Source: Niebla homalea (Eukaryota; Ascomycota; Lecanoromycetes; Lecanorales; Ramalinaceae). From it: a stretch of DNA of 64,000 bases. Both the position numbers and the translations under genes were made by a program. The stretch is taken from contig JAHGAU010000026.1 of NCBI GenBank assembly GCA_019925105.1, positions 310,001 through 374,000 of the forward strand. Reading direction: 5' to 3'. The notes under the pieces were generated by a model. That model was not told where the DNA came from. It searched no databases and was given only the letters and a program-made list of their open reading frames with translations. How positions within the stretch are numbered: position 1 is the first letter of the stretch; every line of letters starts with the position of its first letter. Shown one piece after another: positions 35,351-46,426 of the stretch.

Positions 35351-35928
35351 ATGCGACGCAAGATTGGCATTACGATCGTCTTCAGCACAGGTGGCTTGTG
35401 AGTCCCCTCTTGTCTCCTTACCGTCCCCTTCGGACCCACCAAGTGCATTTGAAGCTGACGACGTGATGATGATCACAAAGGGCATGCATCGCCGCCATCT
35501 GCCGCATCGTCTTCAACAAAAACCTCGGCCACACAAAGGACTACACCTACACCCACGCCCAACCCACCATGTGGTCGATCGCCGAAATCGCCTTCGGGCT
35601 CATCTGCACCAACCTCGTTGTTCTCCCCCGCCTGCTTCAGCATCTCAAGGAAGTCGTCCCTTCCACAACACACAGTAGTGGAGCCGCTAAGCAATTACGG
35701 AATATGTCAGCATCGGACGGGACGTCAAAGGGCGAGTGGAGTCAATTGAATGAAAGGCAGGATGGGAGGACCAAGGGTGAGTGGGCAAGGATGGAGAAGC
35801 AGGCGGATAGCAATCGGAGATTCTTCAAGGAGGAGGCGAAGCTGGGGGATGAAGAGGCGCTGGATGCGAGTGTGAGTGGGACAGCCGGACTGGGAGGCAG
35901 TCCGCTGCCGCCGGTGCCGAGGAAGTGA
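35351..35928 (+). pseudogene. 5'-truncated SAT4/rhodopsin-family membrane protein
   Basis: Exons 35351-35397 and 35481-35928 (83-nt intron) join in frame to 164 codons. They encode MRRKIGITIVFSTGGLACIA, an aromatic-rich loop (KDYTYTHAQPTMWS), then a last hydrophobic helix and a polar tail with KGEW repeats. This matches the end of fungal rhodopsin-domain (SAT4/PTH11-like) integral membrane proteins, which normally have seven helices. Only the last two or so are present. An in-frame stop (TAG) lies directly upstream of the ATG and the preceding 400 bp hold no further helices, so the 5' half is missing. It may be a non-functional remnant or a short membrane protein. Confidence 0.7.
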
Positions 35929-37769
35929 GGCGTGGTATTTGAGAGCTTTCTTGCGAATGTAGTGGGCTCGGTTTCTCACGTTCTTATTCTCTTACCGCTT
36001 GGTATGGATATACGGCTCCTGCTGTAGATACACGTCCTCAACAGTAAATATGAAGCAGTGAATGATGATCTTCTTGCTCCCATTCCCGTACGATACCATA
36101 ATCTGTCGTCATCGCATCTCAATCAACTGTCATGACTCATGCAGCGTTGTCTGGGGTAGCGTGCTCGAGAACGGAGTTCACACCAGGTCTCTCATAAGAA
36201 GGTCAAAAGATCACCTGATTCGATATCGGAGAGCGCCATTCCCCATCGAGCCTTCTCCGCCCCTCCAGCATTGAACCTGGGAAGCGAATATGGATCAAAT
36301 CTGCATCAATCCAGTGAAGCCCCTCAGATGCCTGGTGAGCAGCGCCACACCACCACCACCACCACCACCTCCGCCATCTCGTTCCTAAGCTTTGTCTTCA
36401 ATTCCAGGATCGAATAGATATTTGGGAAGCGTAGATCATCTACGAACTGAATTGACTATTTGGTCAAGTATCCTTTGCCATCGAGCGTCGCGATTATGGA
36501 ATGAGGCTCGTTCCGGCTTTTCCCAATGCCTCCAGCATTCGAATTTGGGGGCAACTCAGACCATGCGGGCTCTGTTCGGGAAGCCTCTTTGCCCGACACC
36601 TAGATCTGACGCCGCCGTTGCGACCGATCTCAGCACCTCCAACATTCGGATACTTGGGAGCACATGTTCGTTACCTAACGTCACGCCATCAGAATCGTTA
36701 GCGCCGCAGCGGACGGTCAGCCACATACCTACTTTCTTGTCGGGCCAGCTATTCCCGTTCGGGGTATATCTGTACACTTCCAGCATTGAATCGGGGGTGT
36801 CGAGAAGTGGTTTGGAACTAGTTAGTAAGTGGTTCGAAGCCGGTCAGATTGGGTTCCCAGCTGAGAACAAGGCCAGCCACTACGCCTCTTCCGCTGTTGA
36901 ATTGGGGATGAAGGCAAACCAGGTCCTAAGTGGTTTGTAAATAGTTTCGTGAGTGGTGACCACCAATGCTCATGCCCCAATAATAAAATGATGAGCTGAT
37001 CCGATTTGATGCGAGCAGCTATCATCCTTCACAAGACATCTCCCCTTCGACTACTTTTGAATCACTGCTGTGATAGGAATGGTTTGCAGCATCCTTCATG
37101 CCTTGCACATCTTACACACTGACAGCAGGCGGCCACCATACCCTTCTGAGCTATCCCAACTTGTCCAACATTGGTTTGGGCGTCTGAGAAACTCGTGCCG
37201 AGTTGGTCTCAGCTGTCACAACGGCTTTGTACCCCGCACGAGACGGGTCTACAGGATCAACGACGAACGTGTTGCGGTAAAAACTCCACGACACACTGAC
37301 GGACTCTTGAGAAAGGAAGAAGAGCAGCATTTGGTTTTTTGAGACGTCAGGCACCATGTCCAAGCATTACTCAGGTATCCCCTTGTGTCCCTATGGCCAC
37401 CTTCCTTATGCTCAGGCACTTCCGAGACAGCACCCTTGGGATCGAATTGTTGTCTGAGTCGCAGAGAGGGCGCTTACTGCCAGTAATTCCCTCAGTCGTA
37501 TGCATGCAGACCTAGGCCTGTGCATCTAAGACTCTCATCGAAACAAACCCTTGCGACTCAAAGCATCTTGAACACTGTGATGCACTAATCTCAGTAACCT
37601 CAAACAGTCCTGAGACTACCCAGGGCTGCCAGATCCAACTGCAAGCAGTTTGGGGGTTTCGAGAAGCTTGAGATTCCAAGACTTTACAACGGTGAGTCCA
37701 GCGCAGAATCAAGGAAATGCCTTAGTCTTCATGCTGTGATGTATCCTATAGTACATAAATATTGACCTG
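35929..37769. other. Intergenic with degenerate TCCARCATT repeats
   Basis: No convincing gene was found. A (CCA)n tract lies at 36343-36370. Six degenerate copies of a string like CCTCCAGCATTCGAATTTGG occur at about 36262, 36411, 36529, 36634, 36778 and 37162. An open frame of 182 codons at 36392-36940 overlaps these repeats, has no recognisable domain, and is not called. Confidence 0.55.
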
Positions 37770-39289
37770 TCACGTGAATCCCGCCGCCGCTACAGTCGCC
37801 TCCAAATCATTGAAGCTGAAATTCCCTAGGCTCTCCAGAGGAACATCAAAAGTATACTGCATGGACTCAGCGAAGGGTACTATCGACGAATTCGTTGAAG
37901 TCGACGCCGTCTGCCTCTGGTCCAAGCGATGCTTGATCGGTTCAGGCATTGCCGGTAGCTCCTCCCTAGCTCGAAATTTTCCTAAAGTCGAGTGGCGCCT
38001 TGCTAGGTACGGGTATTTATTACATCCCATTAAGACCACTACAGAAGGAGCATTAGCAAGAGGATTTCTAGGAATATGGAGCACGGGAGGACGTACTGGA
38101 CGCGTAGGCCGCATAGTTTTGAGGGTTATTGAGCTGGAAGTCGAGGGTTTGGTAAAGAATTTGATTAAGATCGTAGATCTCTTCGATGATCTAGAACGAG
38201 GCCTGGGTCAGCGCTTGCTAATCAAACGATGATGGGGATATCCAGGGTCTTTTCCGGGGGTCCACGCTCTGAAAGGTGTGATTGTGCCGGGCGTTGAACT
38301 TGAACTTGATCCAACTCACCGGATGAGGACTGTAAATGTGAGTAAGCTCATGGATGATGGTTGAGAATTGGTTTTTGACGACGTCATTTTGACGGTAGAA
38401 CTTTAGAAAAAGAGGAAGTCAGTATCATTCCGCCAAACGAATGACAGGCGACGTCTCGACAGGCGCATTTCTTCAATGAGGCACACTGACATCCGAGACT
38501 ACGCTTAATGCATGGATCATTGCTGGAAAGACTCACTATTGCGCTGTTGTAAGCATAATTCACTGCCGGGCAATTCTTGCGGGCATCCGGGAACTGCGGA
38601 TAATCGAAAAAAATTGGACAGAGGAAAATATCGGTACTGCCCCTGTCGGCGATTTAGTGTTTGACCACGATTCATGTTTGCTAGGCAGGGTCATGAGGGG
38701 GAAGAAATACCCTAGCGGCCCAGCGGTGAAGGCAGATGATTCAGGGTGATCCCGACAATTTTGCAGAGCCTGTCCAAGATTCGGACCGCTCACCTCGTTC
38801 ACGCAAATGAACTTTGGGCGCTTTATTGATGTACCGGCTCCATTCACCTCCGCGCCTGTGTTGAGGGCGTTGAAGACGTTAAAGACCCTGCTCCTTGAAT
38901 TTGATGAGAAGAAGGTGATGAAAGGATCCTGATTAGGGTCCTGGGATGGGGTCTGGATGGCTGGTCCAAGTGCGTTCTCCAAGAAATGACCGGTTTGCGC
39001 AAACAACGAGACCAAAGCATCCCCTTGTCCCGCGAGACAACCCAAGAAGACGTAGGGTCCATTGAACTGCATCAATCACGGAGTCAGTACGACTTGTCGG
39101 ACACGTTGTGAGCCCGAAAACATTGATCCAGAGATAGGACGGTTGGCTCCATGATCTACTCACATATGCCTGTGTACCATATATTATCAACGGGTGCAGT
39201 TGTTGGCGAGCATCTAGGATCGGCGACGCGAAGGTCGAGCACACTCCAAGTAGCAGTCCGCAAAGGCCTTTAATGGTATATGCAATCAT
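37770..39289 (-). CDS. Secreted zinc metallopeptidase-like protein (HELTH motif)
   Basis: The exons on the minus strand are 39164-39289, 38711-39066, 38537-38642, 38320-38400, 38097-38190 and 37770-38038. They total 1,032 nt, giving 343 aa. A signal peptide is clear (hydrophobic core ending near CSTFAS). Conserved-looking blocks are STDIFLCPIFF, a zinc-binding HELTH at residues 213-217, and EEIYDL at 226-231, where M35/aspzincin-type enzymes place the third ligand. NNPQNYAAYASS follows. The overall pattern resembles the fungal lysine-specific metallo-endopeptidase-like (M35-related) secreted proteins. The 129-nt intron between exons 4 and 5 is the least certain junction. The C-terminal 80 residues are not recognised. 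It probably acts on extracellular protein, but this is inference. Confidence 0.65.
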
Positions 39290-40135
39290 AATGCTGTCGT
39301 GATGGGCTTTCAGAAATTCATGTCAGTAATCATGCAATCTGTGGCTCAGATTTGCATGTGAAAGCTGAATATATAATGATTCCTCCCCGTGTCATCGCCA
39401 TCGGACCCCATCGTTTCAGGTGGAGCATGTCTAGGATGTTAGGAAGGCCCTTTGGCTGACCCAACGCAATGAGCGTTGACTCGTTGATTTGTTCCTACAT
39501 GAAACGGCCCCCCTTCCTAGAACAAAGTATGTTCATGGGGCCAATTGGGTTTCATTCCTCTGCGCATGAGATTTAACTTATCCGGCACCATTGTATAAGC
39601 GACGTTTTATACAACCAAGATTCGTGGACCACCCGTGATTTGTGATCATGGCTACTAGGTCCTCGAGTCGATTTGCAAAGCAAACACGACTACGAGATCG
39701 AGCACGATGCTGCTATTTCTCTGCGAAAAGCGCCCTTCTTCTGCTATTGTTTTTTGACCATGCGCAAAGGCCCGGTCAGGAGCCAGGATTAGTTGACTTA
39801 TGGAAGCGCTGGAGGCGGACCGTCGATCTCAATCTGCTTTCCTCTTCCAGCTTACTATGCTCGTCTGGCGTTGGATTGGGCGATCAAAGCGGAACCAGTT
39901 TGTATTCAGTTAGAGACTCGTTGCGGGTTGTGATACCATGATACAGCAGTGACTGTTCGCTCAAGGCACTGGGTACGGGAGCTCGCTTGCAGTATCCAAT
40001 GCATAATTCACGAGAAAGGGTGTATTGTGTGGGTCTTTCCGATGTGTCCGTGTGATGTATCTGCAATGTCTAAACTCTTAGCTTTGTCTTTATCTCTCCA
40101 GCGCCAAGAATGTCAAGCTCCACAACTGTCGCGCA
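39290..40135. other. Intergenic, no supported gene
   Basis: It contains the presumed promoter of the metallopeptidase at its left end. A 99-codon frame at 39642-39941 shows no domain or signal and is not called. Confidence 0.5.
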
Positions 40136-41290
40136 TTACTCTGCAAAGTCACCCTTCCCCTCTTTAGCCTTCTCATCCCAGCGCCAACTCCACACTTCAG
40201 TGCTCAGATGGTCCCGGTTTGCCTCGATCGGGTACCACATCTTGGTATACGCTCGCTGTACTTGATCTGTGACCTTAGTGTAGAGGTCTGAGTCCACATT
40301 TTTCCGTGTGATGGAATTAAGACCGCTACTCTCTGCCTGAGCTATGGTCGAAAGCTCGACTTCAAGGGCCTTGGTCAGCATGATGAGCGAATTCCATGCC
40401 CAGATCACGGTGCCATGGTAAGCGCCCGTTGTAAGCTTCTGAGCGTGAGAGGCGTCGGTGCTTTATGCCGGATTGGCAATCAAGATGCCCGCGGGAGTCC
40501 AAAGACCCGCAGGGAAGGCGGTCAGGATCAACCAGGCAACATCTTCGAGGGTACGGAGGTGTAGTGTTACGAAGACTTAGTCTTTAGACACGATGAGGTG
40601 TGGCAGCAACAATATGCGGAAGCCTATATCAGCGTGTGATTAGACTTCGGAGATGAGGGTGGCAGAACGGAGTATAAAGGCACCTACAGGCATCTGTATG
40701 CACGATCTTAACGAGGGAGCCGTCCTCATTAAGCGCAAGAGCGTGCAGATACATGTCACTATTTATTTGATCCACTGCACTTCCACCAGGACAGGCTATC
40801 CTTTGCTCATATTCTCCAAGCCTCCTCTGAGCGTCCTCTTGGGATATGGCTGCCTACTAGGTGTTAATTGATCGCCTGCATAGCTTCATCACAGAAATAA
40901 CAAGACAAGCTGCTTACCATGAAATGGAGGGGTGCCTGCAGTCCCCATACTTGGGCCCGCTCTCGAGCTATCCCAACCCACGTGTGACCTGGAAAGGTAG
41001 CACTTCCCGCAAAATCAGCGATTGCATGCAGAGCTGCTGGCATGAGACCCGTATTGACATCGTACGGGTAACGACCTCCACCAAGACCGTCATCACTGTC
41101 GCGCCATTGACCAACGGGTACTCCGGACTTGAGTGCCATCAGGTTTTTGTATGAGACACATCCTCTAGGTCTAGCAAACGGTTCCGCCAGATCTAAGATC
41201 TTCTGACATGTTTTGGTGAAGAGCTCATGATAAGTCTTTCCGGCGTTCACAGGGATGATAGTAGCAGATGTGGTATCATGTATGGCAGCA
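40136..41290 (-). pseudogene. Decayed six-hairpin glycosidase / debranching-like gene
   Basis: Minus-strand exons can be traced in order: 41288 to about 40919, then about 40855 to 40690, then about 40639 to 40136. They contain GQWRDSDDGLGGGRYPYDVN, a block ending HTDAC, and TPAGILIANPA followed by AYHGTVIWAW. These strings resemble a family of fungal debranching-enzyme-like six-hairpin glycosidases, named here with moderate certainty. Two in-frame TAA codons (40577-40579 and 40463-40465) interrupt otherwise coherent sequence. The N-terminal part is missing because the reading frame ends at a breakpoint near 41290, beyond which plus-strand ankyrin sequence begins. It looks non-functional. Confidence 0.6.
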
Positions 41291-41896
41291 GCAGGCTGGG
41301 AAATAGACATCAAAGACCATGACGATGAGACACCACTTCTAAACGCCATCTACGGTGGTCACACGGAAGTAGTAAGACGACTTATTGATTTTGGCGCCGA
41401 TATCAATAACGCCAACATTTCGTCCCGTGATAGCGCCCTACACTTCGCTGCTGCCTTCGATCGGCCAGCAATACTCAAAATGCTCTTAGAGAAGAACGCG
41501 GACTATCGAGTGCTGGACTGCAATGGCCGCAATCTAGCTCATTGTGCAGCCATGAAGGGCAGTACCGAGCTTATCAGTATTATGACCGCTGCGAAGCTCA
41601 CAAATTTGGACCTACGGTCCATGGACTACGAAGGGAAGACTCCTGATGATTACATGAGTGAGAGGATTGTATTGACTGACATGGAAGTGGGTGTGCATGA
41701 GGCTTGGGAGGAGCTTGTGGCTACTCTGGCGTCTCCTCATCTACCGAATGCTTCGCAAGCCTCAGAGGAGATAAGTGAAAGGGTCGTTGGATTGGTTACT
41801 TCGGTAGAAGGGGATCTGGAGAATGTGGCATGGCCGAAGGTACCTGGTGCGTTTCCTATTGATACCGTTCGGGAGATTGGGGTTTGTGCTGCATAG
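41291..41896 (+). pseudogene. Ankyrin-repeat fragment (C-terminal remnant)
   Basis: The plus-strand frame gives about four ankyrin repeats (DDETPLLNAIYGGHTEVV, SRDSALHFAAAFDRPAIL, GRNLAHCAAMKGSTELI) and a short acidic tail, ending at 41896. The frame is technically open from 41255. Its first dozen codons, however, overlap the opposite-strand glycosidase relic, so no natural start is visible. It is best read as the 3' end of a larger ankyrin gene left by a rearrangement. Its repeats are not of the GG-KYGTALQ type found in the NACHT gene 7 kb away, so it need not derive from that gene. Confidence 0.6.
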
Positions 41897-43056
41897 GAGC
41901 GATTTCGATTTCACATTGAACCATCAATTTTTAACCGTTGACTTATCTTCACACGAAAGAAAGAAGATGTGTGCCTTTCACAGCTCATGCTTTCTCTGAC
42001 TTGTCATTTTCTTTTGGTTCCCTCCTTCGGCCAATCAGCCAGGTGTGTTATATGAGCACATACTTCCAATCAGACCTTTGCAATGCGAACCTCATTTTCT
42101 GTACTTCTTGTCCACCTACCACTAAGCTTTGGCATCTCGCACAAACCCTCGGTTGAAGCATTGGGGAAAGTGGCGGCAGCCGAAAAATATGATGCCTTCA
42201 TGTTTAACGTAGTTTAATGCCTATGAAACTTGGTCAATCGTGTGAGACATGTCCGCCATTGAAATTATGGGCACATCAAGTCCACCATATTGCGAACTCG
42301 AGGCGTGCTGGTTAGGCCCTCGTCCTTTGAGCGAGACAACCCGGGGCATATTAATACGATCGCCGGGACAGGTCCGACGACTAATGTGTCCATCAGTTGG
42401 CTAGATTCTCGATGACGACTTTCTCTGACTTGGTGGCGTTGTTGCGAGCGAAAGTCTTCGCGTCATAAACAAGAGGCGTTATCTGCACTTTCTTTGGTCG
42501 TGCAAGGCTATCCCCCGTGCTAAAGTAATTTATCAGATGTTGGATGACGATCTCATGAGCTGTTCAATAATGATGAAGTTGATTTGAATTATCATATCAA
42601 TCTACCTAAACAAGATCTGAAGACGTCGCGGGTCGGAGCTCATTGGCTTCAGTAGTCGCTAGGAACATGCCGTTCGACCTACCATCCAGCACATGCATAT
42701 TAGTGGTCCCGATGTGATGAAATGGCATCTACGCTAAGACCCTATTCAATGTGATTGCCATGACCACTAAGTGATCTGGACTGATGACCGCGATGTTCAG
42801 CAGGATCGTGCATCGGTGATTCCGGAGGTGTGGTGGCAGTCCGAATCAGTGGAGCAGTGGAGGGGACGGCTTGAACATAAAAGCCTGCAATTTCCTCTGG
42901 ACAATCGTTCCTGAGCGCATTGAACTTGAGGCCTTCCTCACAACTTAATTTGATCGTTTCGTATCAGAGTTTTAGGCTTCACAGGTTGTCAGCAAACACT
43001 TTGAAATCCTCCATCACTCCAAAACTGTCTCCACCAGCCATCATCCTCCCTTGAAC
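41897..43056. other. Intergenic, no supported gene
   Basis: No reading frame with domain or signal features was found. The last 150 bp presumably form the promoter and 5' UTR of the small secreted protein. Confidence 0.5.
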
Positions 43057-43574
43057 ATGAAGAGCCTCATCATACTCGCCGCCATCCTGAGCAGTGCGAT
43101 TGCCGCACCTGCTACCGCCGGCACAGGCTTTGACGCCACTGTATGCAACCACCCCTGCCCACCTCAGCCTTGAAATCTGCGCTCCACTAGATCCCCAAAT
43201 TTTGACGACAAACCCGGCAGCACCGTCACCCCCGAGCTCTTCCCGTCGACACCTACCGCGGGCTCTCCTGGCCTACCTTCAACTTCTACGCCGACACCCT
43301 CTCGGCCGTGAAAGCCCGCTCTGGCAACCATTTGGGTGCGTTCTTCTTCCTGCAGGATCCCACCTCCAAGCCCATGATCACTGCCACTTACCCCCACTCC
43401 AAGACCAAGTGTATCAATCTGGATTCTGCACACTTGGTTTGTGTGGTGACGAGCCAGACGGGGTTGCTGCCGCAGCCGTGCACCTTGTCGTTCACGGGGG
43501 TGAAGAAGGGTGGGGCGATGACGAAGCCGGAGCTGTGTAAATACAAGGGGACCTCAACGAACCCCGCGACTTGA
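43057..43574 (+). CDS. Small secreted protein, 145 aa
   Basis: Exons 43057-43140 and 43221-43574 give 145 codons plus stop. The first 16-18 residues (MKSLIILAAILSSAIAA) are a textbook signal peptide. The mature part has four cysteines (in TKCIN, LVCVV, QPCTL and ELCKY), suggesting two disulphides. The 80-nt intron uses GTATGC and CCGGCAG. An earlier acceptor (CACTAG at 43185-43190) would run straight into a stop. The product is a candidate effector-like or cell-surface protein with no family recognised. The frame continues open for 40 codons past the TGA at 43572 and includes a fifth cysteine, so this stop may be a disabling mutation. Confidence 0.6.
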
Positions 43575-43697
43575 CTGTGTACGTTTAGCAAGTTGAACGG
43601 GGTCGAAAGTGTGGAGAATGATATTGTGGAGTTGGCATTGCTGCCGGTCACAACGATGTTTTTCTTGGATGAGGTCAAGGGGAAGACCTTTTCATAG
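43575..43697 (+). other. In-frame coding-like extension beyond the stop
   Basis: Directly after the TGA, 40 sense codons in the same frame give LCTFSKLNGVES..., a hydrophobic stretch, and KGKTFS before a TAG at 43695-43697. Cysteine spacing and composition continue the upstream protein. Either the TGA is a nonsense mutation, stop readthrough occurs, or the similarity is accidental. Confidence 0.4.
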
Positions 43698-44383
43698 GAC
43701 GGGTTGCTGTTCGATCGACAGGAGTGGATTGATTGAATTGAAAGGGAGCATCCTAAATTTTGGTAACTTTTGGTAAGGGGGTTGGGTCGATTGTAGAGCC
43801 ATCGCATGCAACTTGAAGTACAAATATGGAAATTGATCTCGTTCTGAGACAACCAGGATGTTGTTTGAGAGAATGTCAAAGTTGGTATATATGACCTAAA
43901 GGAGATGTTCCAATGCTCTCTGGGAAGAGAAGGCGACCACTGAAAAGCCAGTCGCAACATGTCTGAAGAAAAGCACACTTAAGCAAGAAGGGATATACCT
44001 ACCCGTACAGGAAGCTTCACTGAGAACCCAGTGCACTCATTACTGTAGCAGAGATATTCACTTCAAAGCTGCTCGACGATTCTGTAAGTGAGACCAGCTG
44101 GAAGATTGGACCCATCAATGATAGACAGTTCAAACCGTGTCAGCATTGAGAGCGTAGACTTTGCCACAAGGAATATTTGACCCTTGACCTCCTTAGACAA
44201 CTGGTATGAAGATAGATCATTTCGATTCACCACAATGATTCACGCTTCTGAGACATTGACATTGAACTTAATTAATTTTGGGTCCACATCTGAAAATGAC
44301 GCACGCCAAGACCTTGGTTTTTTGTCGCATTCCGTGGATAATCTACAATCCAGAATTTCTTCAGCATCTGCTTCTACCACAAA
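43698..44383. other. Intergenic, no supported gene
   Basis: The reverse-strand frame at 43388-43978 is a shadow of the secreted protein. The right end is the presumed promoter and 5' UTR of the Cwf19 gene. Confidence 0.5.
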
Positions 44384-46426
44384 ATGACGTTGGAAGACTT
44401 TGAAAAGTCACTTGCGGAAGCGCGTAAAGAGAGTAGTCACAGAGACTCCCGTCATGAGTGTGATAGTCATAGGAGCCGCAAAGACCGCAAGCATCGCCAC
44501 CACACTGAGCGAGAAGACCGACCTGAACACAGACACAAGCGGAGGAAGCACTCAGAAGATATAGCTGGTCGACCGGAAACTCATGACAATGCCGATACCT
44601 CCCGCCGGTCAAAGAGCCCCCTGGACAGGGACGTCATGACGCTGGAACCAAGCGCTGGGCCAGCCCATTCAGCTCGAGGAGTCCAACGGGATTCGTGGAT
44701 GGAGGAACCCTCAGCTCTAGATTTCGATTATATCCAAAGAGGCGTCAAAAAGACTGAGCAGCCCTACAGCTCCAGATCTGCTAAGGCGGACTTCGAGCTC
44801 AAGATTCATGATAATGAGTTAAATAAGCATCATCTACAAGACCTAGCGGATGGGAAAGCCTTGACCGAAGCAATCCCAGACGAGCCTGTGCAGCATGAGG
44901 TGAACTATACATTCGGAGATACTGGCGCCTCGTGGCGGATGACAAGACTGAAAGGTATCTACAGGCGTGCTGAGGAGCAGGGTAGGCCCATCGAAGATGT
45001 TGCAGAGGAGCAGTATGGCGAATTGAGGTCCTTCGATGATGCGAGGGAAGAACAGATCGAACTAGAGAGGAGAGACACGTATGGGAAAGGGTATGTGGGG
45101 AAGGAAAAGCCAAGTGGAGATCTCTTTGCAGAAAGGAAGTTGGATATGGGGATACGGAGGTCGCATATGGATCAGGGGCAAGAGAGTGATGCGGCAACCG
45201 GCCCGAGAGCCGTGGAGACCACAAGTCCCCACAAGACCGCTCTACCGTTGGACCAGACGGCCCTGAACAGGCTCAAGGCGCAAATGATGAAAGCAAAGAT
45301 CCGCGGCGGCCCTGAGTACGATCGGCTGGAGTCGGAGTACATTACCGCACAGGCTCAGCTTGCCAATCAGAAAACATCGGGTATTGTCGTTCTTGGGACG
45401 ATGGAAAATCGAATGCTTGCTGGTGGTCGGAATGGTGAAGTCAAAGCCATCGACAACAAGCGAGGGAGAGAAAGAGGACTGGTTGAGGAGAACGAGGATA
45501 TGTCGATTGAGGACATGGTGCGCGAGGAGAGGAGAACGCGAGGACAAGCCGGTGGAGATGGACGACGCTTTGCGGAACGTATTGCCAAAGACGGCAAATT
45601 TGACAATGACCTGGACTACATGGACGATAACGCCAGCAAGCTTGCAAGACGTGTGCAAAAGTCCGAGATCAATCTGAAGAGCATGGCGATTGCGGATTTC
45701 CAAAAGATGAACAAGATACTCGATTCTTGCCCCTTATGCCACCATGAAGACACCAATACCCCACCAATAGCACCAGTAGTCTCGCTTGCGACGCGCGTCT
45801 ACCTTACCTTACCTACAGAGCCGGAGCTAAGTGATGGTGGCGCCTTCATCGTACCCATTCAGCACCGAAACAACATGCTTGAATGCGATGATGATGAGTG
45901 GGAGGAGGTGAGAAACTTTATGAAAAGCCTGACCCGCATGTATCATGATCAGGGTCGAGACGTCATCTTCTATGAAAATGCTGCAGCAGCCCAGAGAAGG
46001 AAACATGCAGGAATGCAGGTGGTCCCGCTACCGTATAGTATTGGTGGTACAGCTCCGGCTTTCTTCCAAGAAGCCATCATGAGCGCGGACGAAGAGTGGA
46101 CGCAACACAAGAAGGTGATTGACACCTTGTCGAAAGCCAGGAAGGGTCTGGGTAAAGGGGCGTTTCGTCGTATGTTGGTGAAAGAAATGCCGTATTTCCA
46201 CGTCTGGTTCGAGATCGATGGTGGATTGGGTCATGTGGTGGAAGACTTGAATCGGTGGCCTAAGGGCGATCTCTTTGCTCGAGAGATTATTGGAGGTATG
46301 CTAAATAAGGGTCCTGATACCATTAAGAGGCAGGGAAAATGGACGAAAGGAGCAGATGGTCGCGTAGATAGCTTTCGGAAAGGATGGAGAAAATTCGACT
46401 GGACGAGGGTGCTGACTGATGGATGA
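44384..46426 (+). CDS. cwf19: Cwf19-like pre-mRNA splicing / lariat-debranching factor
   Basis: This is a single open exon of 680 codons. The N-terminal third is rich in Arg, Ser, His and Lys. A central segment is charged and coiled-coil-like. The C-terminal 240 residues carry both Cwf19-like conserved domains: DSCPLCHHED, where cysteines bind zinc, then IVPIQHRNNMLECDDDEW, then PYFHVWFEIDGGLGHVVED and GWRKFDWTRVL. In yeasts Cwf19/Drn1 associates with late spliceosomes and helps process intron lariats. The complete C-terminus and uninterrupted frame indicate an intact gene. The ATG at 44384 is preceded by CAAA and begins the conserved MTLEDFEKSL start. Confidence 0.93.
   Translation: MTLEDFEKSLAEARKESSHRDSRHECDSHRSRKDRKHRHHTEREDRPEHRHKRRKHSEDIAGRPETHDNADTSRRSKSPLDRDVMTLEPSAGPAHSARGVQRDSWMEEPSALDFDYIQRGVKKTEQPYSSRSAKADFELKIHDNELNKHHLQDLADGKALTEAIPDEPVQHEVNYTFGDTGASWRMTRLKGIYRRAEEQGRPIEDVAEEQYGELRSFDDAREEQIELERRDTYGKGYVGKEKPSGDLFAERKLDMGIRRSHMDQGQESDAATGPRAVETTSPHKTALPLDQTALNRLKAQMMKAKIRGGPEYDRLESEYITAQAQLANQKTSGIVVLGTMENRMLAGGRNGEVKAIDNKRGRERGLVEENEDMSIEDMVREERRTRGQAGGDGRRFAERIAKDGKFDNDLDYMDDNASKLARRVQKSEINLKSMAIADFQKMNKILDSCPLCHHEDTNTPPIAPVVSLATRVYLTLPTEPELSDGGAFIVPIQHRNNMLECDDDEWEEVRNFMKSLTRMYHDQGRDVIFYENAAAAQRRKHAGMQVVPLPYSIGGTAPAFFQEAIMSADEEWTQHKKVIDTLSKARKGLGKGAFRRMLVKEMPYFHVWFEIDGGLGHVVEDLNRWPKGDLFAREIIGGMLNKGPDTIKRQGKWTKGADGRVDSFRKGWRKFDWTRVLTDG

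Noticed and set aside
36830..36880. Possible tRNA because of a GGTTCGAA string
   Set aside because: No paired T stem, A box or acceptor stem around it.
36392..36940. 182-codon plus-strand frame
   Set aside because: It spans several copies of the TCCARCATT repeat, lacks domains and has no intron logic; the repeat explains the apparent internal similarity.
37762..38232. 156-codon plus-strand frame
   Set aside because: It is antisense to the last exons of the metallopeptidase, whose splice sites and phases fit throughout.
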